Assembly (NCBI RefSeq): GCF_036417845.1
Contig: NC_089978.1
Location: 134,472,288-134,536,287, forward strand
Source of the DNA: Apteryx mantelli
Lineage: Eukaryota; Chordata; Aves; Apterygiformes; Apterygidae
Length of the DNA: 64,000 nucleotides
Direction of reading: 5' to 3'
The translations under genes and the position numbers were made by a program. Positions 1 through 13,800 of the stretch are shown piece after piece. How positions within the stretch are numbered: position 1 is the stretch's first letter; the number at the start of each line of letters is the position of its first letter. The notes below the pieces were generated by a model that was given only the letters and a program-made list of their open reading frames with translations, did no database searches and had not been told where the DNA came from.

Positions 1-1593
1 TGCTACTGATTACTAATGCTTTGTTCTTCACTGAATATTGCCCATTTAGATTTGCTAGCAATGAACTGATTAACCCTAATGGCTTTGCAGACAAAAAAAA
101 AAAACTATGCATGATTCAAACACTGAGAACAGGGAATGACAGTGGTAGGGTTAGCTCTGCAGCCTCAAGTTCTCATTCTTCCACATATGCGTTATTAGAG
201 TCGGGTAAGAAGCTGGGAGCAAATCCAGAACTGAACACACAGCGCTCAGATTCTGCATTCAGGATGAGGCTCATTGAAAGATCCCCTCCACTTCCTTCAC
301 TGTCTAGTCTGTGCACTGGCCCACACAGGGTCTGCAGGAACAGATCGCGTGTGCCATGCTGTCTGAACCAGTCAGTACGGAATGCAAAACACAGTAGCAC
401 AAATGAGGTTTACACAGATGCAAGAACTGCAGCAAAAGACACCACAAGAAGTAATTCCTGAGCACTCCCAGGAGAGACACAAGAATCTCTCTTTGCTTAG
501 CATCTATTAGGAACTCCCAAGGGGCACATGCGATGTTTTCAGACCCAAGCTAACTTGACACCACCATGAGGCTCCGAAGCAGCAGTAGAGGATTTGAGAA
601 CCTATTTGCTATTTATGCCCATGTTTAGGCTTTATTTTTGTTGAGTCTTTAACGCAACAGACTAAGGATCAGAGTAGCTCCATTTTGAACACTTCATTCC
701 AATTACGGAGTTGGTGAACAGGTGCAAACCCACAGAGCAAAAACCTTCCCTTCAAAAACCTTCCAAGCAGGACGTCCAGACACACACAGCTAATATAGCT
801 GTTGGATGAACTTTTACCTACTCAAGAGAACTCCAAACCATGAAATAACAACCCAGCATTAACAGGGTGGCCAGCTGACCAAGATTAGTCTCAAGAAAAT
901 AACCTCTCAGAAGATCTTTAGCATTTCAAAGCAAGCTTTTTCCTACTTTAAAAGCTTCTTACTTAAAAATAATTTAATTTTCACATGCTGAAAAGATCAG
1001 GGGGGGGTCTTGATGGAAAAATTCCCGTGGGACTTAGTTAGTAGATGGAAAAAGGTGGGCAAAACTACTGGAATTTCCAGTAGTAGGCCAGGCAGCTTCT
1101 TCACTTGCAGCATAAGGCTTTCTGCTTAAAATAAAGAATTTAAGTGCACATCTGCAGACCACTGGCTTCAAAAACCACTCTGATGCAACAGGGCCATCAT
1201 GACAGGCATGGGCATTTTCCGCCCCTCCGCCAAATGACTTCTTTTAAAGACACTAGTCTTTCTAGTTTGACTAGATATGAATTAAAAAACAAACAGAAAA
1301 TCCAAACATGGACAATCACCATCATTCTTCTCATATTTTCCCCAAAAAATTAAGGCAGGTAAAGAGGATTTGTATAGCCAGCACTCAAGGACTTCTCTAG
1401 AAATTAATGCCAAGTTTTTAGTCATAGGAAAGATCCACAGGTCTGGAAGACACAAACTGGTTTACAATTGTCTGGACTGTCATATTAACTGCCTTTGATA
1501 CCCGGCCTAAGTAAAACTAATATTTTAGTCTTTTTCTTAAAGTTGCATGCCTGAACAGCAACATAATTAATCAACATGGATATACAGACAGTT

Positions 1594-1632
1594 AAAAAAA
1601 AGAAAAAAAAAAAGAGAAAAAAAAAAGGAAAT
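1594..1632 (+). repeat. A-rich polypurine tract
   Basis: About 39 bases of A with scattered G, about 350 bases left of the large polypurine satellite. It may be a decayed poly(A) run; no LINE or SINE body was recognised next to it. Confidence 0.7.
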
Positions 1633-1983
1633 ACCTTGGCATTTTAACAAGCCTTACCAATTTGCTTGATAAAGCTATTAATGATTATGCTCCATGTTTT
1701 GGATTTCCAGAATTTGGTCAGATATTTAATGACATTTTGTTTAAGAAAACTAAGAGGATACAAAATTAATTTAATAATCAAATGATATTTTTCTGTAGGC
1801 AGACTGCAAGAACTGGCTCCTAGCCCCACAGAACTTCAATTATCATTTAATCAATGACCCAGAAGATATTGCTTTGAATAAATTCCTCCAATTTCATTCA
1901 TCAGCAAGATGAAAGAAGCATTAATAACAAGACCAAACAGATCTGTATTGTAACCAAAAAATATGCATTTGAAAAGCAAAATT

Positions 1984-3725
1984 GGGGAAGGGGGGGGGGG
2001 AAGGGGGGGGAAGGGGGGGGGAAGGGGGGGGAAGGGGGGGGAAGGGGGGGAGGGGGGGGGAAGGGGGGGGAAGGGGGGGGGAAGGGGGGGGAAGGGGGGG
2101 AAGGGGGGGAAGGGGGGGAAGGGGGGGAAGGGGGGGGAAGGGGGGAAGGGGGGGAAGGGGGGGGAAGGGGGGGGAAGGGGGGGGAAGGGGGGGGAAGGGG
2201 GGGGAAGGGGGGGAAGGGGGGGGAAGGGGGGGAAGGGGGGGGAAGGGGGGGAAGGGGGGGAAGGGGGGGAAGGGGGGGAAGGGGGGAAGGGGGGGAAGGG
2301 GGGGAAGGGGGGGAAGGGGGGGGAAGGGGGGGGAAGGGGGGGGAAGGGGGGGGAAGGGGGGGGAAGGGGGGGGAAGGGGGGGGAAGGGGGGGAAGGGGGG
2401 GGAAGGGGGGGGAAGGGGGGGGAAGGGGGGGGAAGGGGGGGGAGGGGGGGGAGGGGGGGGAGGGGGGGGAGGGGGGGAAGGGGGGGGAAGGGGGGGAAGG
2501 GGGGGGAAGGGGGGGGGAAGGGGGGGGGAAGGGGGGGGGAAGGGGGGGAAGGGGGGGAAGGGGGGGAAGGGGGGGAAGGGGGGGAAGGGGGGAAGGGGGG
2601 GGGAAGGGGGGGGGGGGAAGGGGGGGGGAAGGGGGGGGAAGGGGGGGGAAGGGGGGGGAAGGGGGGGAAGGGGGGGGAAGGGGGGGGAAGGGGGGGAAGG
2701 GGGGGGAAGGGGGGGGAAGGGGGGGGGAAGGGGGGGAAGGGGGGGGAAGGGGGGGGAAGGGGGGGAAGGGGGGGAAGGGGGGGAAGGGGGGGAAGGGGGG
2801 GAAGGGGGGGAAGGGGGGGAAGGGGGGGAAGGGGGGAAGGGGGGGAAGGGGGGAAGGGGGGAAGGGGGGGAAGGGGGGGAAGGGGGGGAAGGGGGGGAAG
2901 GGGGGGAAGGGGGGGAAGGGGGGGAAGGGGGGGAAGGGGGGGAAAGGGGGGGAAGGGGGGGAAGGGGGGGAGGGGGGGGGAGGGGGGGGAGGGGGGGGAG
3001 GGGGGGGAGGGGGGGGAGGGGGGGGAGGGGGGGGAGGGGGGGGAGGGGGGGGAGGGGGGGAGGGGGGGGAGGGGGGGGAGGGGGGGAGGGGGGGAGGGGG
3101 GGGAGGGGGGGAGGGGGGGGAGGGGGGGGGAGGGGGGGAAGGGGGGAAGGGGGGAAGGGGGGAAGGGGGGAAGGGGGGAAGGGGGGAAGGGGGGAAGGGG
3201 GGAAGGGGGGAAGGGGGGAAGGGGGGAAGGGGGGAAGGGGGGAAGGGGGGAAGGGGGGAAGGGGGGAAGGGGGGAAGGGGAAGGGGGGAAGGGGGGAAGG
3301 GGGGAAGGGGAAGGGGGGGAAGGGAAAGGGGGGGGAAGGGAAAGGGGGGGGAAGGGAAAGGGGGGGGAAGGGAAAGGGGGGGAAGGGAAAGGGGGGGGAA
3401 GGGAAAGGGGGGGAAGGGAAAAGGGGGGGGAAGGGAATAGGGGGGGAAGGGAAAAGGGGGGGGAAGGGAAAAGGGGGGGGAAGGGAAAGGGGGGGAAGGG
3501 AAAAGGGGGGGGAAGGGAAAAGGGGGGGAGGGAAAAGGGGGGGGAGGGAAAAGGGGGGGAGGGAAATGGGGGGATGGGAAAGGGGGGGGAAGGGATAAGG
3601 GGGGGAAGGGAAAAGGGGGGGGAAGGGAAAAGGGGGGGGAAGGGAAAAGGGGGGGGAAGGGAAAAGGGGGGGGGAAGGGAAAAGGGGGGGGGAAGGGAAA
3701 AGGGGGGGGGAAGGGAAAAGAAAAA
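1984..3725 (+). repeat. Polypurine (G6-9 + A1-4) satellite, about 1.74 kb
   Basis: From 1984 to 3437, 1454 bases run without one pyrimidine on the plus strand. Up to 3725 only four T residues occur (3438, 3567, 3575, 3596). The unit is a run of 6-9 G followed by A, AA or, on the right side, AAGGGAAA(A). Sub-blocks differ: mostly G7-8AA (1984-2440 and 2480-2965), single-A units of about 9 bases (2440-2480 and about 2970-3137), near-perfect 8-base G6AA units (about 3138-3296), and compound 16-18-base units (3300-3725). It lies in MIX23 intron 3, so the transcript strand is C/U only. Very high G-quadruplex and triplex potential is inferred. Run lengths may be affected by sequencing error. Confidence 0.98.
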
Positions 3726-5420
3726 TCTCACAAGTATCCAAATGCAGGTTAGAGCAGTATGACCAAAAGATTTCTGGGGTGTTCCCAAAACATGGATTGC
3801 TTTTAACATTTTAAATTACCACTAATTATTAAGCATTATGGTTGTGGTCCTCCGAAAAGTTTTAGTGGCAGGTTTTGGGCTCCGTAACTCAAAGATTCAA
3901 AGAATTGGCTCCACAAACAAAAATCGCAGAAAACGCTAGGCTTCCATTCTGGTTTTCCAGACCGATATGGATGCGTGTTAGAAGTTCTGTAAGTGACACT
4001 TTAAGGACAAAGCCACTTGTGTGTGGCCTGGTTCTTTAAATCTGAGTTCACAATGGAGCACGTCTCTGAAGAACGCCTGTTGAACAATTCTCTCACTTAA
4101 TGACCTGGGAAAATCAGATGCTGGTCCTTGAACCCTTGAGTTCAAATCATCTCCTTAGGAAGCTCTCCAACTGCAACTGCATCAGCACTCAACTGCTCTT
4201 GGATACAGGGGCAACGACAGGCTCCTCTTGGATGTACAGGTAGCAAGTGGGTTTTGAGGAAGTTCAGCATCACAAAAAACAAAGTTTCAGGACCATCCAC
4301 CTATCTTTTAAAGTCCTACAACACTATAGCAGGGAAAGCTGTACCTATGATAAAGGGCCCCGATATGATGGTGGGATGTCTAGCTATTATGAGAACAGCC
4401 GTTATATTGGAAACTCAAAGACGTGAATTTAGAAGCCCTGGTTGAGACAGTCCTCAACTGAGGAAGGCTCATTAAACTGCTGAAGGTAGCAGGCACACCT
4501 AGCCAGTGTATGCAAAAGAGCAATAAGCAAATAATCTTATCTGGTGTGTTCTTCAAGCATATGGGGTGAAAAAAAAAGAGAAATGCAAAGCAAACACAAG
4601 TCACACAGATGGAGCATGTTTGAAGGAGAATGTCTAATGAAACCAATAGGACAGTTCACATCCCTGCTAACCTCCTGCTAGAGTTATACGTGCAGTATCC
4701 TTTCCCCTAAAAAACAGGCTCTGGAAGGGAGCTAAGAACTCCAGAGAGGTTCCTTTCTCCATTTCTGATACCCCCACCTTGTAGCTGTACTGTTCACCTC
4801 TGATGAAGTACACTTTCCGTTTGCTCTATGGCCTTCAATCCTATCGGCCAGACACTGAGAGGGGTGCACATGCTAAAGTTCCTTATGCAACCCAAGAAAC
4901 ACTCACACCATCACAATGCACTCAAAAAAATTCCAAGAAATATTGAGCAACAACAACAAAAAAAAGGCTAAGTGGAATTTAAGGTTGCCTGGCAGCTCAT
5001 CCTAGACAACAAGGACCCTGATCAACACACTGAGTGATAAAGATGCTTCTCAAGGTGATAAAAAAAAGGCACAGTTTTAAGGCTGTGTACCAGTGCGGTG
5101 CAAGAGACATACATAAAGCACATATTTCATTATTTTCTAGTGTTTTTATGTTGGCACTCATATCTGCAGTTTGCCAAGACACTAGCTTACACAGAGATAA
5201 AAAGGCAAGAGGAACCCACCAGGCATTTTGAAGGAAATAAACAAGACAGTTAAATTGTATGCTAAGTGGTGTTAGTCAGCGAAAACTAGAGTTCACTGTG
5301 GCAAAGCATGCATGCTTTTCTACTGTATTTGTGTAGGATCCACTTCAAGTTCTCTCCATCATGGAGGTCAGTCCCTTTGGGAAAGATACTCTCATCTTCC
5401 TCCCTAAGTAATCTCCGTCA

Positions 5421-7602
<2,182 letters not shown>

Positions 7603-7630
7603 ATTGGAAAGACCGAGGGCCGCGGCGGCG

Positions 7631-7638
7631 GCCAATCA
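7631..7638 (+). promoter_or_regulatory. CCAAT box (NF-Y type)
   Basis: GCCAATCA lies about 30 bases upstream of the MIX23 start codon and about 160 bases upstream of the FAM162A start. The flanks fit NF-Y, which is common in divergent promoters. Confidence 0.6.
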
Positions 7639-7696
7639 AACCGGAGGAGGGCGGGATGACGCGCGGTGAAGGGCGGGGGCTAGGGCCGGGGCCAGT

Positions 7697-7701
7697 GCGT
7701 G
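7697..7701 (+). promoter_or_regulatory. Candidate hypoxia response core GCGTG
   Basis: GCGTG occurs about 95 bases upstream of the FAM162A start; further copies lie at 7474-7478 and 7497-7501. Human FAM162A is a HIF-1 target, so the site is plausible, but a five-base core is expected by chance in a CpG island. Confidence 0.3.
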
Positions 7702-7709
7702 GGGCGGTG

Positions 7710-7738
7710 CCCCGCCCCTCCCGCCGGGAGGGCGGGGC
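7710..7738. promoter_or_regulatory. Pair of GC boxes (Sp1/KLF type)
   Basis: CCCCGCCCC at 7710-7718 and GGGCGGGGC at 7730-7738 face opposite ways, 60-85 bases upstream of the FAM162A start codon. Confidence 0.5.
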
Positions 7739-7795
7739 CGAGCCGTGACATTGGGGCGCTTGGGCTCGGCCGCGGCGGCTGCGGGCGGGGGTGCC

Positions 7796-7811
7796 ATGTG
7801 GGTCCGCGCCG
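7796..7811 (+). CDS. FAM162A: FAM162A coding exon 1 (residues 1-5)
   Basis: Only 16 coding bases (MWVRA plus one base) before the donor GTGAGT. It is placed by the phase of exon 2 and the lack of another in-frame start that fits. The N-terminus is poorly conserved, so this exon is the least certain of the five. Confidence 0.75.
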
Positions 7812-10800
7812 GTGAGTGACCTGCGGCACAGCGGGAGGCAGGGCGGGCAGAGCTCCCCGGGGGCGCTGGGGGCCCCGGCCCGCGGGGGCGCCGCGCGGCC
7901 TTGCCGCGGCGGTCGGGCGGCAGCGCTCGCGCTCCGCGGGGCTTGCAGGTAGCGTTTCCGCGAGGAGAATTTCGGGATTTTTTTTCAGGATCTTTTTTTC
8001 GTTATTCCTTTAGGTTAAAGAATGGGTTAGAGCTTCCCTCCGGGGGGAGCCTTTTCTCAGAGCTGCCTTTTTCTTGCTAGCGCTCTGCCACGTCCGCGGC
8101 TTAGCGTTAGGACGTTGGTGAAATGCTGGTGTACGGTCCTCGAAATAGCACTGCCCAAAGGACATCTGAAGCGTGTCAATAGATAAGTTCCTTGAAGCTG
8201 CGATGTGTACTGTGTTTTAGAAATCGCCTGTAGGCTGTAATTTTGCAGGGCCATTTTTCTGCATAAGGTTAACAGGCAAGATCAAGTGATGGCTTATAGA
8301 ATCGAGCTCGAGTTTCTCTGTTGGACTCTGTTGCAACCTAAATCTGTTGTTTCTTGCGTACTGTTAGTTTCGAACCTATTGTTTTTACTACTAGTTTTCT
8401 CTTGTAAAAAATAAAAAATAAACCTTCATTTCAAAGGTAGCGTTTTCACTCTCGTATTTTGAGTTAAGTCAGTGCCTTTGCTGCCTCTGCTTTCCCTTCC
8501 AGACTGGGTTGTTAAAGTGCTGGAAAGAAATGTTCCTTCAATTCTGTGGATGGCTAGAGGAATGGATCTGAAGATACAGAGAAGGCTTTGCAGCAAGCCC
8601 CAGGAAGAGAGTCAGCCTCAGCCACGAAGTAAGAGCTTTTGATAAAGATCAGGCTGTCTTTGTAGAGGAGTGCTTGAGCATTTCAGTGTTTCTGAAAGGT
8701 TGTATGCTTTATCTCAGAAAAAGTGCTGCCAGTTTGAAAAACCTGGACCAATGATGAAAACTTCATGAAATATTTAGATATCCAGGCTCTGATCATCTGG
8801 ATGGGAATTTGGCTGACATGTATGTTAATATCCCTGATTTTGTGAGAAGGAATTCTTATCTTTGATTTAGACTGAAAAATCGAACATTAAAATTAGCAGT
8901 AAGATTTTTAGTTTTCAACAAAGTCTATAGTAAAATTTCCTTCTTGTGACAATAACATAGATTTCACTTTCTAGTAGGTCATTAGAGTCTTGTCTAATGT
9001 ACAGCCCTACATGGAGGCTCTTCAGCTGCACTCTAGAACCAGCTATTCAACCCCAGTGTAGAATACTGATGTTTAAGAACATAGTACTAGCTAAAGTACT
9101 TCTGCAGTTTTTCACAGTAGAAGCAGCTCCAGCCATATGCAAAACTCATCATGCCCTGCAGAAAACAGTCTGAATCATTGGTTTAGTTCATATTTAAGGA
9201 AAGGTCAGGTACAGTTCAGGTCGTGAAACATTTCATTGCTATAGATGGGACAGCTACGATGCTCTAATCAGACTTCCTGTATAACAGGTTACCTTTTTGA
9301 CCCATCGATACTAGATAAAAGGAGCATACAGATGTGAAGCATTTTACATACATCTGTGTTAAAAACATATTATTAGAGCTGTACTGAGTGAGACTAAGGG
9401 TCTCTTTAACAGTGTTGTGTCTCCAGCAGCGGCCAGTAAAGGAAGGCCCTTACATTTTTGCAAAGGCCAACTGGAACAGTGGGCAATGGCAAGTATCTAT
9501 GAAAGAGTACAGAAATAGGGCAAATGTTTAGTGTTTCTTTCCTAGACTGCTGTCCCTGCCACTAGTGAAGTTCTAGTCTTCAGCAGAGGTGGCACCTTTG
9601 TGTTTAATGGCCCTCGCTGGGTTTTCCTATCGTAAATTTGCCCAGTTTCCTGAAGCTGCATGTGTTTTAGCATACGTGTCCTGTGAAAAGGAGTTCCTCA
9701 GCTGAACTGTGCTGTGAGAAAATAAGTACAGTTTAGTGTTTGATTTTTTGAGTTTGGTATTTGCTATCTTCAGTCTGATGTTCCTTTATTCAATACTCCT
9801 TCTAGTACAGGAGCAATTTATTATAGTCCACCCTCTCCACGCCACTTACGATTCGGCAGCCCTCTGTTGTACTGAAGGGGGCTTCAATTACTGCTTTTCC
9901 AGGCTGAAGGGGGCTTAGTCTGTTAAATTGTTTCTTATATGAAGGCCATTCCATACCTCTGATCATCCTTCCAACTTTCTCTGTACCTGTTCTAGTTCCA
10001 CTATAATGATTTTCGAGATGAGGGATCAGTATTTCACGTGCTCTTCAAAATGCTGGTGTCATGGTTTTATACAATGGCATAATGATGCTTTTGTATTGGT
10101 CTGTGCTCATTTCCTAATAATTGCTAATAGACTGTTTGCCTTTTTGACATTGAACATTTTGTTGAAATGCTCTGCGAACCCCCAAGGACTAATTTCCCAG
10201 AAATAATGGTTAGTTTAGAGACTCTTTTTGCATGTAAACTGGAATTGTTTTTCTTGTATGCGTTGCTTTATATTTATATGCATGGGATTTCACTGGCTCT
10301 GTCATTGACTCAGTGTTAAGAAGTTCTTCTGCAGCACTTCCCATTCAGCCTTCTTCTCTGTGTTTCTGAATAACTTACTGTTGTCAGCAAATTAGATATC
10401 CACCCCATTTTCCAGATCATGTATTAATCCACTAACCAGCACAGATCTATGCAGGATGCATCCCATTGTTTTAAAAAAAGCCAAAACCTGTTGATTTTTG
10501 CACTGTTTACTATATTTTAACAGTATGTTATGTACAGAAACCTTCCATTTTTATATTTTGTATATGAAGGTTGAAAGATGGAGGTGAAAATTAAGGGTTT
10601 AATCTTTGTCTACTGGCATCTGGTTGCTTTTACCTCCAGATAAAAAAAAAATCCTACAGTCCCTGGTAAATTTAAATTCTGCAATGTTCTGGTGCAGCAT
10701 ATTGGATTTTTTTTTTTCTAGCAGTTCCATTTGATATTTTAAACTAATTTAAATTGAATAGGAAAATAGTAAAATCACAGCACTTTAGGAAGCTTAGTTA

Positions 10801-13800
10801 CTGGACCAGGTTCTGTAGATTTAATATTGCAAATATACAGGCCTTGGGTAAGATTTGGCTTCCCTTACATGGCCTCAGTTTAATACATACTTGCAGGTTC
10901 TCAAAACTGATTATGCCATACTTTTTTTTGTTCCCTAACCAACTTTTCACTTGTAATAGGCCGATCTACTTTAAGGGTACCTGGACACAAGCCTACAGAC
11001 TGGGAGAAAAGGTTTTTGTTGTGGGCAGGCCATTTCAAAAAAGCAGAGGATATACCAGAGACTGTCTCGTAAGTGCCAGTTTTGAAGCTATAAAGGAGAC
11101 ATTGTCTACGCAGGAATGAGTTACCTGAATGCAACTCCAGAACAACTTTTCTTAAAGGGAATGGGTTTTCATGGCTGAAAAATACACAGAACTGAGGACA
11201 CTTCTGATATTGCCTCAGGTGTTGATGTCAGAAACTGATAGAGTTAAAATCTTATGCTATTGTGATTGCTTTACAGTCTTGTAGATGAGGAAACCTGGGC
11301 AATTCTTTATTGTGGAGATGTATTCCTTTTGATTTTTCAGAAGGGAAGACTGACATCTATCAGTTGTTTCAGTAGAGAAACATCACAAATCGATTACTTT
11401 TTATTCTGCTTCCAATCAAAAAAGCTTTATGCAAACATTAAGTTTTTTCTAGTGTTTTTCTTACTATGTCAAAGTCTACTATTTTGTGGAACTTTCATGA
11501 CATAATTAAAGAATAACTGAAACAGTATCATTTAAAATACTTATTAATGTATGTCTGGCGGGCTGGAGGCTCCTAATAAATAGTTCAAGGCTCCCTAATG
11601 AAAATAAAACATTGTCAAAATTTTCCTGTTGCTGGTGGAGTCCCTCTATCAATGCTTTGCTCTGTGCAAGGTGTGGGAGATACAACTGGCTGTTCTAGTC
11701 TGCCTGTCTACATATTCTAAAATTAAGATCAATCTTAACAACAACAACAAAAAAAGCAAGTATTAGTTTAAAAATCACTCCTGGTGGTAGGATAGTTATC
11801 TTTGAAATTATATTTATAATGTTTTAAAATATATGTATATATTTAAATTAAACCAAAAAACCCACAGTCAGTTTACTTTGTGCTGTTAAGGTAAACAAAT
11901 TAGGTAGCTGCCCTCTAAAGATACTTTATTTGTCTGGATGCATTGTGTGGGAATTGAAGATCCACCTGTGTATCTTACATTTTTCTGAAATGCATCATAA
12001 TGGATTAAAAATTGTTAAAAAGGAATTACTCCATCTTATATTAAATCATTTTTCTTAAAATCGCACTTGAAATACATAAAGGCTTAAATTATTAAAACCT
12101 ATTAAAATTATGTCAGTTTGTATATTTTTGTGTGCAAGATAGTTGTCATGAATGTTTTTAAGAAGATAAACTTATCAGACTGAGGGAAGTCATTGGCTGT
12201 GCATCTAAAATCATTGTTTATTGGAAGGATAAACCAGCTTTTGATAAAAGCTGATTTTCTGCAAGTACAGAGAATTCCCCCCCCCCCTTTTTAAGCAATT
12301 AGTTCAGCCAAGGTTGAGAAGCTGACTGAAAACTATAAAAGCACAAAAACTTGTTTTCCTGTTCTAAATTAAGAATGAGGTATAAGGGGATGCGATATAA
12401 CTCAGTAATCTTGAAATTTGTGATCAGAAGTAACTCATTCATTGAACAAAATAAATGTTTATTTTAGCCACTGGATTTGATTTAATTAAATTAAAATGCA
12501 AATGGTGTTCAAATAACTGCCTTTTTGTCGTGTATATTCTAATGCATCCAAGGTACTCAAATTAATAAAGTTTTTTAAATGCTACCTCTGTGCAGTTCAG
12601 CTTAATTTCAGTCTGCACCCAAGATGTTTGTCACAGATTATTAGCAAAACCAAATAATCTGGAAGCTAAATTTAACTGCTAGTTCTGTGCCTGATTAAAG
12701 TATTCTCTATGATTGGAAATCTTATCCTCGCAGCAATACGCTGAAACCATGATCAAACCTCTTGCCATTCTCTTCAAAAACGAGAGTATAATTTTTCCAG
12801 TTCTTGGGTCCTCTGTGATTTTACTGCCTTGAACCACCATGAATCCTTCAGTATCCTTTTTTTCTAAGTTCAGGGGTCAAAATGTGATAGAAGATTCCAT
12901 ATTCACTGGTGTTCATATACAGTGGTAGTCTCTCAGTTCTGTTAAATCTACTAGCCATGTTAGCTTTGAATTCTAAGTACCTAGTTCAATGCATTTATCC
13001 TTTCGTCATATGATACTGTTGCTTTTCCAGTCATCTGTAATTTTATAATACGCAAAGTTTAATCAGGGAGAATATGAGATTTCCTTGAGAAGGGAATCAC
13101 TGCTCCAAATTCTTCAAGGAGGGTTAGATATACAGAATATAGGTCTCTGGTTGTTGTAGAAAGCATCTGAAAATGTTATGCTTCATTGGCCCTTCTTGCA
13201 CTGGTATCCCTAACACCAGCTTTAAACTTGCTATAACAGAAATGTAATTTGGGTAGAATGATCTTCAGAGTTTAACCCAACATAAATGACCTGTTGATAC
13301 TTTTAGCTCATCTCATATTCAGCTGAAAGGCTTTAATGACGAATACTAAGGAGGGATATAACTGCTGGCACGTCTAGATAAACACACTGAAATATGAGAA
13401 AGATTTAAAGGAGCCTTTTGTCCAAAGCTGTACTGGAAAGCTGACAATGCTTCAGGCCTCTGCAGTATGTAAGGAAAACAGATTACCTTAAGGCTATTGT
13501 TCTGTTTACTCTAGCAGAAGGGAAGTGGTAATCACTAGTCTTCTATCAAGTCCTACTGAGATTTCTAGTAGTGCTACATTGGGCAGCCAATGTTAAATCT
13601 AAATAGCATTATCGAATTCTGTAGTAGGGGAAGCCTTCTTGCTGAAAAAGAAAATAGACTGCATCAGAAATGACACCATTTTGAACCTCAGGGGAAAAAA
13701 AAACACTGCTAATCTAGGATAACGCCTCCCTCTGCCCAAGACACTCCAACTGTTAAATGTTTTGTATTTTATTCCTGCTGACAAATGCTTTTTACTATGC

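Noticed and set aside
1851-3809. Open frames of 538-652 codons encoding Pro-rich or Gly-rich proteins
   Set aside because: They exist only because the satellite DNA cannot form stop codons; two frames on each strand are open at once and none has a domain or sensible start.
4141-4260. Possible terminal MIX23 exon on the minus strand (frame ending GELPKEMI then stop)
   Set aside because: The residues do not resemble the known MIX23 C-terminus and the upstream splice signal is unconvincing.
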